Assembly: GCF_009730915.1 (NCBI RefSeq)
Contig: NC_052477.1
Location: 3,126,611 to 3,190,610, forward strand
From: Dioscorea cayenensis subsp. rotundata
Lineage: Eukaryota > Streptophyta > Magnoliopsida > Dioscoreales > Dioscoreaceae
DNA: 64,000 nt
Direction: 5' to 3'
Below the pieces are notes generated by a model. That model worked only from the letters and a program-made list of their open reading frames with translations. It was not told the DNA's origin and searched no databases. The translations under genes were made by a program, and so were the position numbers. Positions 47,761 through 60,433 of the stretch are shown piece after piece; position 1 is the stretch's first letter, and every line of letters starts with the position of its first letter.

Positions 47761-47999
47761 TCATGAGAAGTTGTTAATGAGTTGGCGAATGTTGGATGGT
47801 GAGATATGATGGAGTTGTCCGTCCATGAAGTTTTGGGAAATGATGAGATTGGTAGCTTCAGTTGGATGATAAGGATCCCAGAATACATATTTTGAACGGT
47901 CCCAACACATTGGAGATGTTGGTCCACATGGAATGAACCCTGCATACTTCCCTCCTATTCCACAGCATGCAACACTTGCTGTGTCAAACCCTGCAAATA

Positions 48000-48031
<32 letters not shown>

Positions 48032-49051
48032 GTGAAATAAAATAAATAAAAGATAAGTATTATGTATGTGTATATTTATTAATTAGTAGATGTAATTTCA
48101 CAATAGTATAAATATATATGGGGGTAAAATGGTAATATCACTTTTATACTAATGTTAGAAATGTATATATGTATATATGATTATCATTGAAGAAATATAC
48201 CAAAGTAACTAAAAATATATTTGATTTTTTTTTATAAAAATTACAAATTAAGTATAATTTGTCATATTTATATGGTATGTACTTTTATACTATTTAGAAA
48301 ATAATGATATTTAACCCTCTAAAACTTTTAAATTCAATCATGTAATAATATTGTGATGAGTTCCATGCTAATATCATGCAAAATTTTCACAAAATAACTA
48401 TTTCATTACTATATATATATACATATATATATATTGAAGGTGATTAATTCATACCATATTGTTGATGATTTTGGATGAGTTCCATGAGAACATCATACAA
48501 ATTTGCATATAGAAACTTGGCTTGAGGAAAATTGTAGTTGAGCTCTTCAAGCAAGTTTTTGAGGAGAGCATTGTATTGCATTGCAAGATCATTGGGCAAG
48601 CTCACACACTCTGACTCTGACATTTGGTTCAGTGTTCTTTGGTAGGGTATGCACCCTAGTGGCCCTATGTTTGTCACCACAAACTTCCTTGCATCCAATG
48701 AGTACAACCTCTGCCATTTTTTTGTTCCAAAAAAAAAAAAAAAAATATATTTATTATTGCATTTAAATTTTTATTTTTATTAACATTTGTGTTCATGCTG
48801 ATGAGAATTAAATAGAACTAGTATAGATGTCTCTGCTTGGGCTACGTGCTTCATGCAATAATACATATTATTTAAAAATACTTCATAAAAATACAACAAA
48901 CACCAATATTATTAGATAAATTAAATAAAATAAATACTCATAATAATAATAATATATATAGATGAAAAAAAATGAAAACAAATTTAAAATAAAAATACAA
49001 TATATCTAACAAAAAGAAAATTAAAATATACAAAATCATGTTTATCACTAG

Positions 49052-49091
<40 letters not shown>

Positions 49092-52000
49092 ATGAAAAAC
49101 AATAAAAAAATCTAAATCAAAATTAAGAAAAAGATAAAAACAAATAATAATATTATTAGTAGTAAGCATATAATATATTGTGTTGTATTGAGAGAAAAAG
49201 GAAGATGAGTGGTGTGTGATCCACTTAATTCAAAATAAATAAATAAAATATAGGTCAATCAAAATCAAGCCAATGACACCATAAGAGGCATTCAAGTAAT
49301 ATGTGTTTATATATATATATATATATATATATAGCATAAGAGGAGTTAGGTAGTATATAAATTACAAACAACACCTATATATATATATATGAGGTTGAGT
49401 TTCTTATGAACGATCCAATCTTTCTTTGTATAGTATCTAAATCAATCACAACCGTCCAATCTCATTTCTACTGGACATACATTGCTATAACCAATTAAAC
49501 TAAAACCAACAACCGTCCAATCTCATTTTTACTAGACATACAGTGCTATAACCAATTAAACTAAAACCAACCGAACACACAACACACCAACCCGTTAGCA
49601 AAAGGACAGTCATTGACTACTGTTGCAAGTATTATTCATCAACCTATTTGTCTCTGTCTTTCTCTTCCTCAATGTCTCTATACCTTTATTTATTCTGGAG
49701 ACGTTCCTGAGAATATCCCCAGAATATGTTTACTCTATATATATATATATATATATATATAAAGAGAGACATAATAATACCAAATAAAAATAAACAAAAT
49801 AAAATTATATATATATATACCAAATACATACAGAGAGAAAGACAATTAAACAATAAATCTATATATTTTACTGTTTAAAAGCAATGTTTAAAAAAGAAAG
49901 GAAAAACTATTATTTGTATTGAGAGAGAGAATTGGTGTGGAACCCATTAAAAAAAAAGCCAATCAAAACCAAACAAATTTAAAAAAAATAAAATCACTAA
50001 GATTAGTATTATGTATACCAGCATAGATATCGGTGCTTATGTTATGGATTTCATCTAATAATGCAAATTATAAAAAATAAATTGTAAAAAAAAATAAAAT
50101 CACTTCAAAAATATGAAAAAATAACCAACCACTAATATTATCATAAAAATTTAATCAAATAATAACAAATAATATAATATACAAATAATAAAACAAAAAT
50201 ATATATATATAGATATATGAAAAACAATTAAAAAAATTAGCATAAAAACACAATATATCTATTTATTTATTTTATTCTTTTATAATTAAAATACGAAAAA
50301 ATCATGTATATATCTATATATATATGAACAATAATAGGAAAAAATGAAAACAAAATTAAAATAGACAAAATCATGTCTATATTTATACATATATGAAAAA
50401 CAATAAAAAAAAATTAAATTTTTTTTTTAAAAAAAACAGTATATAATACAATGTTATATATATATATCATATATTGAGAGGGGATGGTTGGTTGGTGTGG
50501 GACCCACTCAGCTATAAAAAATAAAAAATAAAAACCAATAAGAATATTTTGAATATTTTGTGTTGCTCTGAAATGATATGTGTTTTTTGTTATTATTTAA
50601 TTAAGATTAAGTTAACCAAATTGCATAATCAAGTTTAGCGTTATAATGAAAAGTCCAGACGCATGAAAATTTGCCAAATGTCCTGTGGAGAAGGCTGTAA
50701 GGTATTGTTATTAGTGGGGGATAACTTTAAAATATAGTTATATGTGTTATATTGAATTCGTGTTTTTGTATTAATCAACACAATAGAAATTTTGAAGTAT
50801 CTAGTTTAAGAGGGGTAAAAATGTCTTTTAGGTAAACTAGTTAAATGATTTAATGGTTTATTACATTGAATATTTTATATTATTAATATTTGTATTCATA
50901 GTGATGCAAATGAGATCTAATGTGTTTTATATAATGCATGTATTTGTATAAGTCAACATAATACAAATTATAGTGTATCTAGCTAACGGTGTTCATAATC
51001 AATTGACAATAAATCCTCTACGTGCGGAAGAAAATGGAAAATCAAATTCAGGCTACAAGACAAGGGTGCATGGTATATTTAGAAAGTCTACTCATGTCTC
51101 TAACTATATCTTGTCCACTTAGTAAAATAAAATAAAATTATAACCTATCGAAGATAAAAATCTCTTAGATAAATTAAAAGATAATAAAATATAATTTTTA
51201 AATTGGCTTTTAAAAATAAAGATATATAAATCCAATAAAATTATCATTAATATAGTCTAATATAATTACATTTACTAAAATACCCTTATGAATATATTTT
51301 TAAAAAAAAAAAAAAAGAGAAGAGGGGAAATGAGAAATTACTACTAACCATGAGTTGGGCTCTGAAATGAGAGATCAATTGTTGGAGAAACTGATCTGGT
51401 GGTTGTAAGATCATCTGAGCGGTTGAGATGCCAGGGAGAAGGTAGTTGTTGAGAATGTCATTTGATCCAATTACAATGGACAACATGGTCTTTTTGGTCA
51501 TGTATTCTTTGGCTCCTGCTTTGCCAAGTAGTTCATCCAGTTGCTTCCTTGTTGTGTTGAAATAGTCTATTTGGATATCCATCCCAAGCCTATTTACCTA
51601 CATTTTCAATTTTTCTTTTTTTTTTTATTCAAGGTTTATTCAACATAAAGCCTAATTATTATTATTTATATATATATTAATATATATATTGAGTTTGATG
51701 CATAAGTAATTACAATATATGTAAGAAAAAATTACTAAGATGCCCTCATAAAAATCATGTTATTATATACTTTTTTTTTTTCTCAAACCAAACAAAATTT
51801 ATCAGACAACTTTTTTTAAAAAAAAATTAATTAATTAATTACCCAAACATTTTCTTCATTTCTCTTTATTTTTTTTTTGTTTACTTTACTGTTCATTTTT
51901 GGATGTAAACACTATGTTAAGTTTGTACTTCAATTCAAAATGATATTATGTTTTTTCCTAAGATTTTTTTTATATAATGTTGAAAATCATGAAACTATTT

Positions 52001-52397
52001 TTAATATTAGTTTTTTTTTCCTATATAAGTTTTAATACATTTTAAACTATTTAAACTAATTTTTTATCAAACCTTAGGGGTTTAGACACAAGATTTTGCA
52101 TAAGAAGATATATAATGGATCAAAATGAAAAAAAGAAAGGAATAATTTAAAAGTTTTTATAGGGTTTAATTTTTTTTATTGCATGCATTTAATGATGAAT
52201 TAAATTGATTTTTTTTAAAGAAAAAAATTATGGATTTAATAAATAATTGTAAAAAAAAAAACATACAAATAAGCTTCCAGTGTGATTCAAAATTCCTCCA
52301 GCTCCAGATGCATAATTGACTCCATTCAGTATTTTTTCACCCATTGTGCTTGGTGCCAAAAATGGTGGTGCATAGTTTGGTTGCCCTAATTCCTCTC
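47761..52397 (-). CDS. GDSL esterase/lipase, 5' end missing
   Basis: Four exons on the minus strand, 52397-52267, 51597-51349, 48710-48455 and 47990-47761, join in consistent phases and give 288 residues to the TGA. Motifs follow the plant GDSL family in order: GVNYASGAGGILN (block II), VIGSNDILNNYLLPG (block III, GxND), FVVTNIGPLGCIPYQR, and ACCGIGGKY then WDPYHPTEATN (block V, catalytic Asp and His). The exon with the signal peptide and the catalytic Ser block (GDSL) must lie upstream, between 52398 and the gap or inside the gap. These enzymes are usually secreted acyl hydrolases acting on lipids or cutin-type esters. Intron 3 is long (2.6 kb) and full of simple repeats. Confidence 0.9.
48001..48030. 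repeat. (TGA)n microsatellite
   Basis: Ten TGA units in the last intron of the GDSL gene. Confidence 0.9.
49052..49094. repeat. (AT)n(GT)n compound microsatellite
   Basis: An AT run passes directly into a GT run inside GDSL intron 3. Confidence 0.9.
49450..49571. repeat. 61-bp tandem duplication in GDSL intron 3
   Basis: Units 49450-49510 and 49511-49571 both read aaccgtccaatctcatttyt...aaaccaac with only a few differences. Confidence 0.9.
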
Positions 52398-52474
52398 CTG
52401 AATTTAATAATAATGACAAAAATATTCTTTAGTAATTTTTTTTATTTTTAGACAGAAAACAGATATGTAACAAT

Positions 52475-53474
52475 NNNNNNNNNNNNNNNNNNNNNNNNNN
52501 NNNNNNNNNNNNNNNNNNNNNNNNNNNNNNNNNNNNNNNNNNNNNNNNNNNNNNNNNNNNNNNNNNNNNNNNNNNNNNNNNNNNNNNNNNNNNNNNNNNN
52601 NNNNNNNNNNNNNNNNNNNNNNNNNNNNNNNNNNNNNNNNNNNNNNNNNNNNNNNNNNNNNNNNNNNNNNNNNNNNNNNNNNNNNNNNNNNNNNNNNNNN
52701 NNNNNNNNNNNNNNNNNNNNNNNNNNNNNNNNNNNNNNNNNNNNNNNNNNNNNNNNNNNNNNNNNNNNNNNNNNNNNNNNNNNNNNNNNNNNNNNNNNNN
52801 NNNNNNNNNNNNNNNNNNNNNNNNNNNNNNNNNNNNNNNNNNNNNNNNNNNNNNNNNNNNNNNNNNNNNNNNNNNNNNNNNNNNNNNNNNNNNNNNNNNN
52901 NNNNNNNNNNNNNNNNNNNNNNNNNNNNNNNNNNNNNNNNNNNNNNNNNNNNNNNNNNNNNNNNNNNNNNNNNNNNNNNNNNNNNNNNNNNNNNNNNNNN
53001 NNNNNNNNNNNNNNNNNNNNNNNNNNNNNNNNNNNNNNNNNNNNNNNNNNNNNNNNNNNNNNNNNNNNNNNNNNNNNNNNNNNNNNNNNNNNNNNNNNNN
53101 NNNNNNNNNNNNNNNNNNNNNNNNNNNNNNNNNNNNNNNNNNNNNNNNNNNNNNNNNNNNNNNNNNNNNNNNNNNNNNNNNNNNNNNNNNNNNNNNNNNN
53201 NNNNNNNNNNNNNNNNNNNNNNNNNNNNNNNNNNNNNNNNNNNNNNNNNNNNNNNNNNNNNNNNNNNNNNNNNNNNNNNNNNNNNNNNNNNNNNNNNNNN
53301 NNNNNNNNNNNNNNNNNNNNNNNNNNNNNNNNNNNNNNNNNNNNNNNNNNNNNNNNNNNNNNNNNNNNNNNNNNNNNNNNNNNNNNNNNNNNNNNNNNNN
53401 NNNNNNNNNNNNNNNNNNNNNNNNNNNNNNNNNNNNNNNNNNNNNNNNNNNNNNNNNNNNNNNNNNNNNNNNNN
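52475..53474. other. Assembly gap, 1000 N
   Basis: Exactly 1000 undetermined bases, the usual fixed-size scaffold gap, so the true length is unknown. It lies just upstream of the visible GDSL exons. Confidence 0.99.
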
Positions 53475-54004
53475 CCCATGATCCCTGAATCCTGATTTAT
53501 CTGATAACTACAAGTTGTTCATTACGAATAAATAGTAACCAACCGAAAAAGTCATGAGTTGGTTAGAATTGGAATTTTGCTTCTATTGTTTGTGATTCTA
53601 GACTCTTTCTGTATACCTTTTGTTTTATAAATCAAAAGATTTACTCAATTTTATAAGATTTGAGATAGATCAACCAACTTTGAATTGTGTGTGCGCGCGT
53701 GTAATATGGTTTTAGCTTTTAAGACAGTTGTAAGATAATGTGCTTCATTTTTCCATTTTTGCCCTTAGATTCCATTTTATTGTAAATTTACTTAACACAA
53801 ATGTATTGCCTTGCATGCATAAAATTATTTTCAATATGCTTTAAATTATCTTCATATTATGTAAAAACACTTTAATTTTAGAAAATATAAATTAGGTTAT
53901 TTATCTATATTCTATGAATTAATATAGCCAACTCCAATCTTGAATATATTTATGTAGTAGTAGTAGCAATAATAACAACAACAAGAAGAAGAAAAAACAA
54001 TAAC

Positions 54005-54054
<50 letters not shown>

Positions 54055-55059
54055 GATATTATTGTAGCATATGTTATTTTTTAAATAATAAAATACCTTA
54101 TTTCTCCAAACAGAGCGGCCTCATAATTTATTAGAAATATATACAGCTAGCTTTAATTTATTAAACTATATATTTGAGCTCTTCAAACAAGCAAGTTGCC
54201 AAATTCCATTAAGCAAGTAATTTATGTTGGGTGGGACTCTAAAAATGAAGAATGGTTATCATTATAAATTGAAGAAAAGCATGTGGATTTTTTTACTAGC
54301 TAGTATACTCCTAAAAATCCACTTATTCATACATATGCCTCTCATTAAAAACAAACACCATGCATGTATACTCTTTATAATATAATTTATTTTTACTGTC
54401 TCATGTACAATATTAAAATATAATATTACCTGTTAAATGCCCAAAAAATTTTGCATATATGCTCCTGAAAATTTCTAATGGTTTTTGAGTTAATATTTTT
54501 AAATATGTATCTTTGGAAAAAAACTAATCTTGTTTTTTAAACATTTGTTATGATGATTAATTAAGTCAGGTATTTTTGCATGGATACCTATAAAAAAATT
54601 AAGCTAGTTTTATAGACATCTAAATAAAAATAACATTGTTTAGGAATTTATATAAAATCCTATTTTTATCATTATAAAAATAAATATTTATATAATTCAT
54701 GAAACAAACCTAATTTTAAAGGGTATACATGGAATTTGGTTTTGTTATTCATTTTCTCATCATCTTTTTGTGACATTTTTGTTATTGGACAGGAATTTCA
54801 TAATATAACAAAATAGAACCCTCATTAAAAATTGAGAAGAAATTTTAGGAGTGGTTTTTTTTCAAATATCCCCTTAAAGTCTCCTTTTTTTTTTTTACAA
54901 ATAATTTTCTTTTAACTAAACCTCAATTAATATTAAAACCATAAATATATCTTAAATTTTATCATCATAAAATCAAGAGTCACAATAACAAGAATAACAA
55001 TAACAATAATAGTAGCAACAATAACAAAAAACAAAAAACAAAAAACAAAACTAGTTCTC
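53475..55059. other. AT-rich intergenic DNA
   Basis: No exon with GDSL similarity is seen here. An (AAT)n run occupies about 54005-54053. Otherwise low-complexity. Confidence 0.55.
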
Positions 55060-55302
55060 TCATAGCTTGTTCACCTTCTCATGATCATCTTCTTCATGAG
55101 CTTTGAAGACATCATCTCTTATTGGAGAGAAGTACTGATCCATGGACTCATTTGAAGCTCTTTTCTCATCAATCTCTTTTACATCAATCTCACAAACTTT
55201 GGTTGAAGTTTGAGAAGATCTGCTTCTTTTTTTCTCCAACTCTTTTATGGCCACTGTTGTCTTTCCATTCTCCACCTCCTCCTTTGATCCTCCACAACCC
55301 AT
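55060..55302 (-). CDS. Small hydrophilic protein with N-myristoylation signal, 80 residues
   Basis: A single-exon gene starts MGCGGSKEEVENGK. Gly-2 followed by Cys-3 and Ser-6/Lys-7 fits N-myristoylation with neighbouring palmitoylation, so plasma-membrane attachment is expected. The rest is highly charged, with Lys/Glu-rich stretches, a Ser-rich patch (KKRSRSSQTSTK) and a C-terminal acidic segment (KAHEEDDHEKVNKL); it is probably disordered. There is no transmembrane segment and no enzyme motif. A TATA motif lies about 100 bases upstream, which supports an independent gene. I do not recognise a named family; similar MGC-type small plant proteins exist, but no function can be assigned. Confidence 0.7.
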   Translation of the reverse strand: MGCGGSKEEVENGKTTVAIKELEKKRSRSSQTSTKVCEIDVKEIDEKRASNESMDQYFSPIRDDVFKAHEEDDHEKVNKL

Positions 55303-55397
55303 GAAATATCATTAACTAATAACACACACACACACAATAGAAAAGAGAGAAGAAGAGGAGATGATGAGAGTAATGAAAAGGAGAGGTTAATGGAGAA

Positions 55398-55406
55398 TTT
55401 ATATAT
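55398..55406 (-). promoter_or_regulatory. TATA box of the small myristoylated protein gene
   Basis: The minus strand reads TATATAAAT about 95 bases upstream of the ATG at 55302, in otherwise ordinary leader sequence. Confidence 0.45.
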
Positions 55407-55409
55407 ATG

Positions 55410-56348
55410 TACATATATATGCATCTAAGTTTGGAATGTTACAGTGTGTATTGGTTGTATTTTCTTAGGATGTTGCTGGATTGTGCTATTTTTGTTTTTT
55501 TTTTTTCTCTTGACAAAAAAATTGTTGTTTTGATGTTAATAATCTTTTAAATCTTAATAATAGTTAAATGTCATTGTATACATGTATATACAAGAATTGT
55601 TTTGTTATTTATCTCTAACGTATATCCACTTATACATGGAAAGTGTTACTATCTTGAATGATCCATTATATATATATATATATACATATACCTACTACAC
55701 CCTTGAAAAGTTATGCATATTATTGTTTTGGTTTTGTAGTATATGTAACACTAAAAAAAATAAAAATTATTTATCATTTAAATTATTTAAAAATATATAC
55801 TACATAAAAAAATAAACAACAAGCTGAACCAATAACAAATCTAAAATTAACAATATATCAATCACATTGATGCTTTGCCATATTTAGATTTTTTTTTTTA
55901 TTACCTTGATTTCTTTCTTTAAGTACTTAATATGTAATTCATTTTTTTTTAAGAGGAGTGAAGCTTAAATGAGCTCTCTAAACTAAGGCAGGATAAGCGA
56001 ATGCCTCGGTTGCGGCCTATATAGTCCGCACATGCATGGGTACTTGCCTATATAGTCCGCGCATGCATGAAGTGCCCTCATAAGGGCCTGAGTACTAATT
56101 GATATGAATGTCGTTTTTTCCCTTTAATTTTTACCTTATATTCTTATGAATACAACCAATTATTATTGAAGCTCTTGCTTCAAATACATCTTCCAATAAA
56201 ACAACTATACAAAATAATAAGCAGGTGTGCATTTTAATATATAAGATTTTATATAAACTTTATTATCTAAAAATAAACTTAAAAAAAAATAAATAAATAA
56301 AGGGCATATACCAACCAAGAAATCATTACTTTAATGCTAGCATATGGA

Positions 56349-56401
<53 letters not shown>

Positions 56402-56929
56402 GTCAGCAACTAAGTTGGCTGAGGGCACTTTCCTTTTTTTAATAAAATTTTTAAAAACTCTTTGTATATTTTCCTTATGATCTTATAATTTTTTTGACTT
56501 TTTAATTCTTATTTTTTTGAATTTTTTTCCTATTTAATCATGTGCTCTTAATATATTTAATAAAATGCTAAAAATACTTTTTAGCACCAGTGCCAACCTC
56601 ATGTACAAAATGTAAGAAGATTTTATAATTTTAATTTAATTTAAATTAAAAAAATAAAAATTTAAAAATCACAATATTTTAGGGATTTAATAATTTAAGA
56701 GAATTGAAAACTTTGATGAGACCTACTATTACTTTCTGTTTTTAATTCTCCAAAAATAAATCCATAAAGGATATTATAGGAACACAATATAGCATGCTTG
56801 ATGCATAGAAAAAAACTAAAAATTAAAATTTAAAAAAAACAACATAGAAACAATTTATTGGAGGATTTTTTTTTTTGTTTGAATAAGATGATAAATTATA
56901 ATTTATTAATAAAAGATAAGGAAGAACAT

Positions 56930-56960
<31 letters not shown>

Positions 56961-58317
56961 CGAATTTCCTAAACAATTGGATGTCCCGGATTTCATAAAC
57001 ATTTTTACCCAACATAATTACTTGCCTAACTGAATCAGGCAATGTAATTGTTTCAAGAGCTCAAATAAAAAAATTTAATAAATTAAAGCTAGTTTATATT
57101 TCTAACAAACCCATGAGGGCATTGATTTTATATACATGGAATTTTTGCTTTAATATTTGATAAAAAGAAAAATTACTAATATACCTCTCTACAAATTATA
57201 TTTGCTTGTATACCTCAATTCAAAAAAAAAATAAAAATACTAAAACTTTTTAAGGGCATATAAACAAATATTATTTTCAAAAGAGCATATTGGTAATTAT
57301 TGATTTTCATAGATTTACATAAGTAATTTTTTTTTCTCTATATATTAATGTGAAAAATGGAGTTCTTGAAGAAAAAATATTTTATTATTTTCAAAATAAC
57401 ATATGTTACAATAATTTCTAATCATCATTAATTATCTTTTTTTTTTTTTAACTAATGGAAGTCATTGATATCTTTATATCATCATGCACTCTTTCTATTT
57501 ATCTTTGCCTAAATTTCATATTTAATAATAATGCATCTAATTTTAATTTTTATTAGTAATTATATATATTTAGAATATTCTCTTTTTAACTTAAATATCA
57601 CACTAATAGCATTTATGAACAAAAGAAATATATGAGCAATTAAACATTCTAAAAAAATTGTGTAATAAATTTATTGGATATTCATTAAATTATTTTGTTG
57701 ATGAAAAGCAACATTTTCACAATGAATATGTTGTGATTTTATGAAATACAAATATTATGCTTGAATGATTTTCATTCATTTTGTATGTTGAAACTTTATT
57801 TGTATCCTTTTTATATGAGTGTGTTATTTATTATTTTTTAACCATGAAGTGAAATTTCAAGTTAAACTACTTTAAAAAATTATTTATTATTTCTGTGAAA
57901 AAACTAATTAATTGAGACGTTGGAGAAAAACAAAGGAAGATGTATAACTAATATGATACTAATAGGTCTTTTATCTTTATTAATTATTATTAAAAATAAG
58001 CTATAAAATAATTTTTAAAAAATAGACTTGCAATGTCATTCAAAATTCCTCTTCCAATCCTTATTTATTCGTTTCCAAAAAATCTCTAATATCTTAAATA
58101 ATTGCTGATGGATCTTCTGTAAACTTTTGTAGTGTTATTCTACTTCTTTTTCATTCAAATCTCCATTCTATATTTTTTAATGTGAATATATTTTTCTAAT
58201 GTTTATCAACACAAGTGAGGGAACACATATTAGAGTAATTAAATTAAACAAAAATAAAACTCATTTAAGATTGTCATTTTGTCTGCTTTTATATTATGAC
58301 TATTATATTTTTGTGTT
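55410..58317. other. AT-rich intergenic DNA with simple repeats
   Basis: No gene seen. It holds an (ATT)n run at 56349-56400, a TA run at 56936-56960, and a 31-base-spaced direct repeat of 'gcctatatagtccgc(a/g)catgcatg' at 56015 and 56046 within a more GC-balanced stretch (55965-56105) of unknown origin. Confidence 0.55.
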
Positions 58318-59515
58318 TAGGGACGGAACCAAGGAAGGCTAGCGGGGCTTCAGCCCCCCTTTAGCTCCGGAGATCTCTTGGCCGGTCAAACCAGTGGCCC
58401 CTCATCCTTTCTAGCCCCTCCAGCCCCTTCATTTCTAGCCTAAGGCAAAAGAGAACTCACCAAATCTATCAGTCACATGAAACCAAATACCAATTCTGCA
58501 AAAAGCTTCAAAAGAAACCGGATTCCAAAACCCTAATGCCAATAGAGAAACCAGCATCAACTGAAGAAATCAACGAGAACTCATCCCATCAAAATCCCCA
58601 TGAAATTAATCTCCAAGTTCCACAGACCACCGCCCACGATCTATTCCTGAAAAAAGAACAAAATTGGTGAAGAAAATCGTGAAAATGAGCAATGACAGGC
58701 CGCAGATAGGACAACAAACTGTTTCTGGGGTTACAAAAGGCGCCTGAAAAAAAACAAATGCATTGTATTTGTGAAGATGATGCGGTTTCTGCCTTTTTTT
58801 TTCATATATACCCTTCTAAAGTTATTAATTTAGAAAAGTATCTGAGTTTGTAATTTACATATTCACCCTCAAAATATTTGTAAATAACTTGTATATTATA
58901 GCTTGTATATTTGTTAAATATAATTTCAATTATTTTGAGGATTAAATTGAAAAAATGCATCATTGCTTATCAGCGGAATAAAAGCCCTAAAACCCCTCAA
59001 AACCTCACTCTTCAAAAGCCCAAAATGCCCCTCGCGAACATTAAAATTCCCTCCCACTCCCTTCTCCCCCTCCTCTCCACCGCTCGTCACTACTCCCTCT
59101 CCGGTGCTGGCTCCTTCTGTGTTGAGAACCGGGCTGAGAAGCTCAATCGTATCGCTGATGTGCTCCTAGATCTTAATAAGATCGAGCGGCAGGACTACTC
59201 CATCCTCTTCCACCTCAAGCAACAATGCAATACTTCATGCCTTCAGGCTTCAATAGTAGTGGTATTTTTGTTAGGGAGAGACAATGAGGAGTGCATTCAA
59301 ATTTTGGGTTTTAAGTTATACACAATTGTCAATATTTTAATGACTTGCTAGAATGGAGGAAACACCATAAATGCACACCAAGCATACTTGTAACTATGAG
59401 TCTATGAAAAGGAAAAAGGAAAGAAAGACCAAATATACACTACTGTTACGATGAATGAAATTTTTTCTACATTTTGCCTTCAGCCCCCTATCAATAAATC
59501 TTGGTTCCGTCCCTG
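58318..59515. mobile_element. hAT-like element carrying a captured host exon, 1198 bp
   Basis: The ends read TAGGGACGGAACCAAG (left) and, complemented, CAGGGACGGAACCAAG (right): a 15-bp perfect inverted repeat after the first base. Flanking 8-mers TTTGTGTT (58310-58317) and TTTGTGGT (59516-59523) match at 7 of 8, fitting a hAT duplication. The left arm has a short GC-rich hairpin-like region (gcggggcttcagccccc). No transposase is present. Between 58975 and 59220 it carries gene-like sequence with codon structure unlike its surroundings. Confidence 0.85.
59025..59219 (+). pseudogene. Captured fragment resembling mitochondrial ribosomal protein L7/L12, exon 1
   Basis: From an ATG at 59025 the frame encodes a short presequence-like N-terminus rich in Ser, Leu and His (SHSLLPLLSTARHYSL), then RAEKLNRIADVLLDLNKIER and QDYSILFHLK. 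The latter resembles the start of the L7/L12 N-terminal region of plant mitochondrial-type proteins (R-x-K-L-x-R-I-A-D-x-L-L-x-L-x-K-x-E-R-x-D-Y). Downstream the homology stops and a non-homologous tail runs to a stop at 59351. Only the first exon seems to have been taken. Identification is by motif memory and should be treated as probable. Confidence 0.55.
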
Positions 59516-59523
59516 TTTGTGGT

Positions 59524-60299
59524 GACCATGTGTCTTCTTGGATTAAAAATGTTTTTTCATCTCCTATAATTTTAAGTTTGTCAGCACTCCATGAGAAAAA
59601 TTCAACAAGCGTTGTGCCTAGCATTAATCAGAATAACACAAACTTGTAGAGTGCATGCAACTAATGGCTAGGTTGTAAACATATGGGAAAGTTATCTTAG
59701 AATCATAAATACCGTTAGCATCATTGTCTTTTGACTAGATATATAGGACTGTAGTGTTACCTAAGAGAGTCCATTACGTCCCTGCGGTCACAACCAAGGG
59801 ATATGTGAATCTGCACCTTCATCTTATTTTTAGTTTGTGGTAGCATTTAATTTCAATTTTCTTTGTTTTATAAAATTAGAGAATATTCTTAAGAGTTTTC
59901 TTTTAGAAGATATTTAAGGCAAGAATTTCTGCATATAGACTTATAATGTTGTAAGGATAAAGATGCTCTTGTACTAGCAAATACTTTGGTTCAGTGTGGG
60001 GTGGCATATAGGTAAAATTTGGTGAAAAGTAGAATATGAAAGTTGTAGCTTATGGTCTTAAGTAGATACCTAAAAAATTTTAGATTTGTTGGATTTCTAA
60101 TTATCAAGTTACGATCTTTAAAAAACCAATCTCAGGTTTCTTTTCCATGAATGATTTTTAGGTTTTGTAGGACTTTCTCAATTCTTGAGACTGAATAGCT
60201 GGTTAGAGTCTCAAATAAGAAAATTATTCATATTTGTCTTAACTTCATGTTGTCAAAATTTCATTGTATTTGGAGATGTAAATTGGAAGTTACACATGT
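59524..60299. other. Intergenic DNA
   Basis: Moderately AT-rich. No gene, RNA or bounded repeat recognised. Confidence 0.5.
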
Positions 60300-60433
60300 T
60301 TGAAAGAGCGTCTGAGGAAGGGACATGTATTTGTTAAATGTGAAAATAGTGGGATTGACACCGGACAAATTATAATAGAGGGACTAAAAGGACAGATTGG
60401 CTATAATAGAGGTCCTAAATATGGTATTAAACC
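60300..60433 (+). repeat. Direct repeat, copy 1
   Basis: Shares 'acaccggacaaattataata', 'gggactaaa(a)ggacagatt' and 'ggtattaaac' phrases with 63590-63718 in the same orientation. The solo LTR begins at its last bases. Confidence 0.8.

Noticed and set aside
52448..53479. 343-codon minus-strand open frame
   Set aside because: It is made almost entirely of undetermined N bases.
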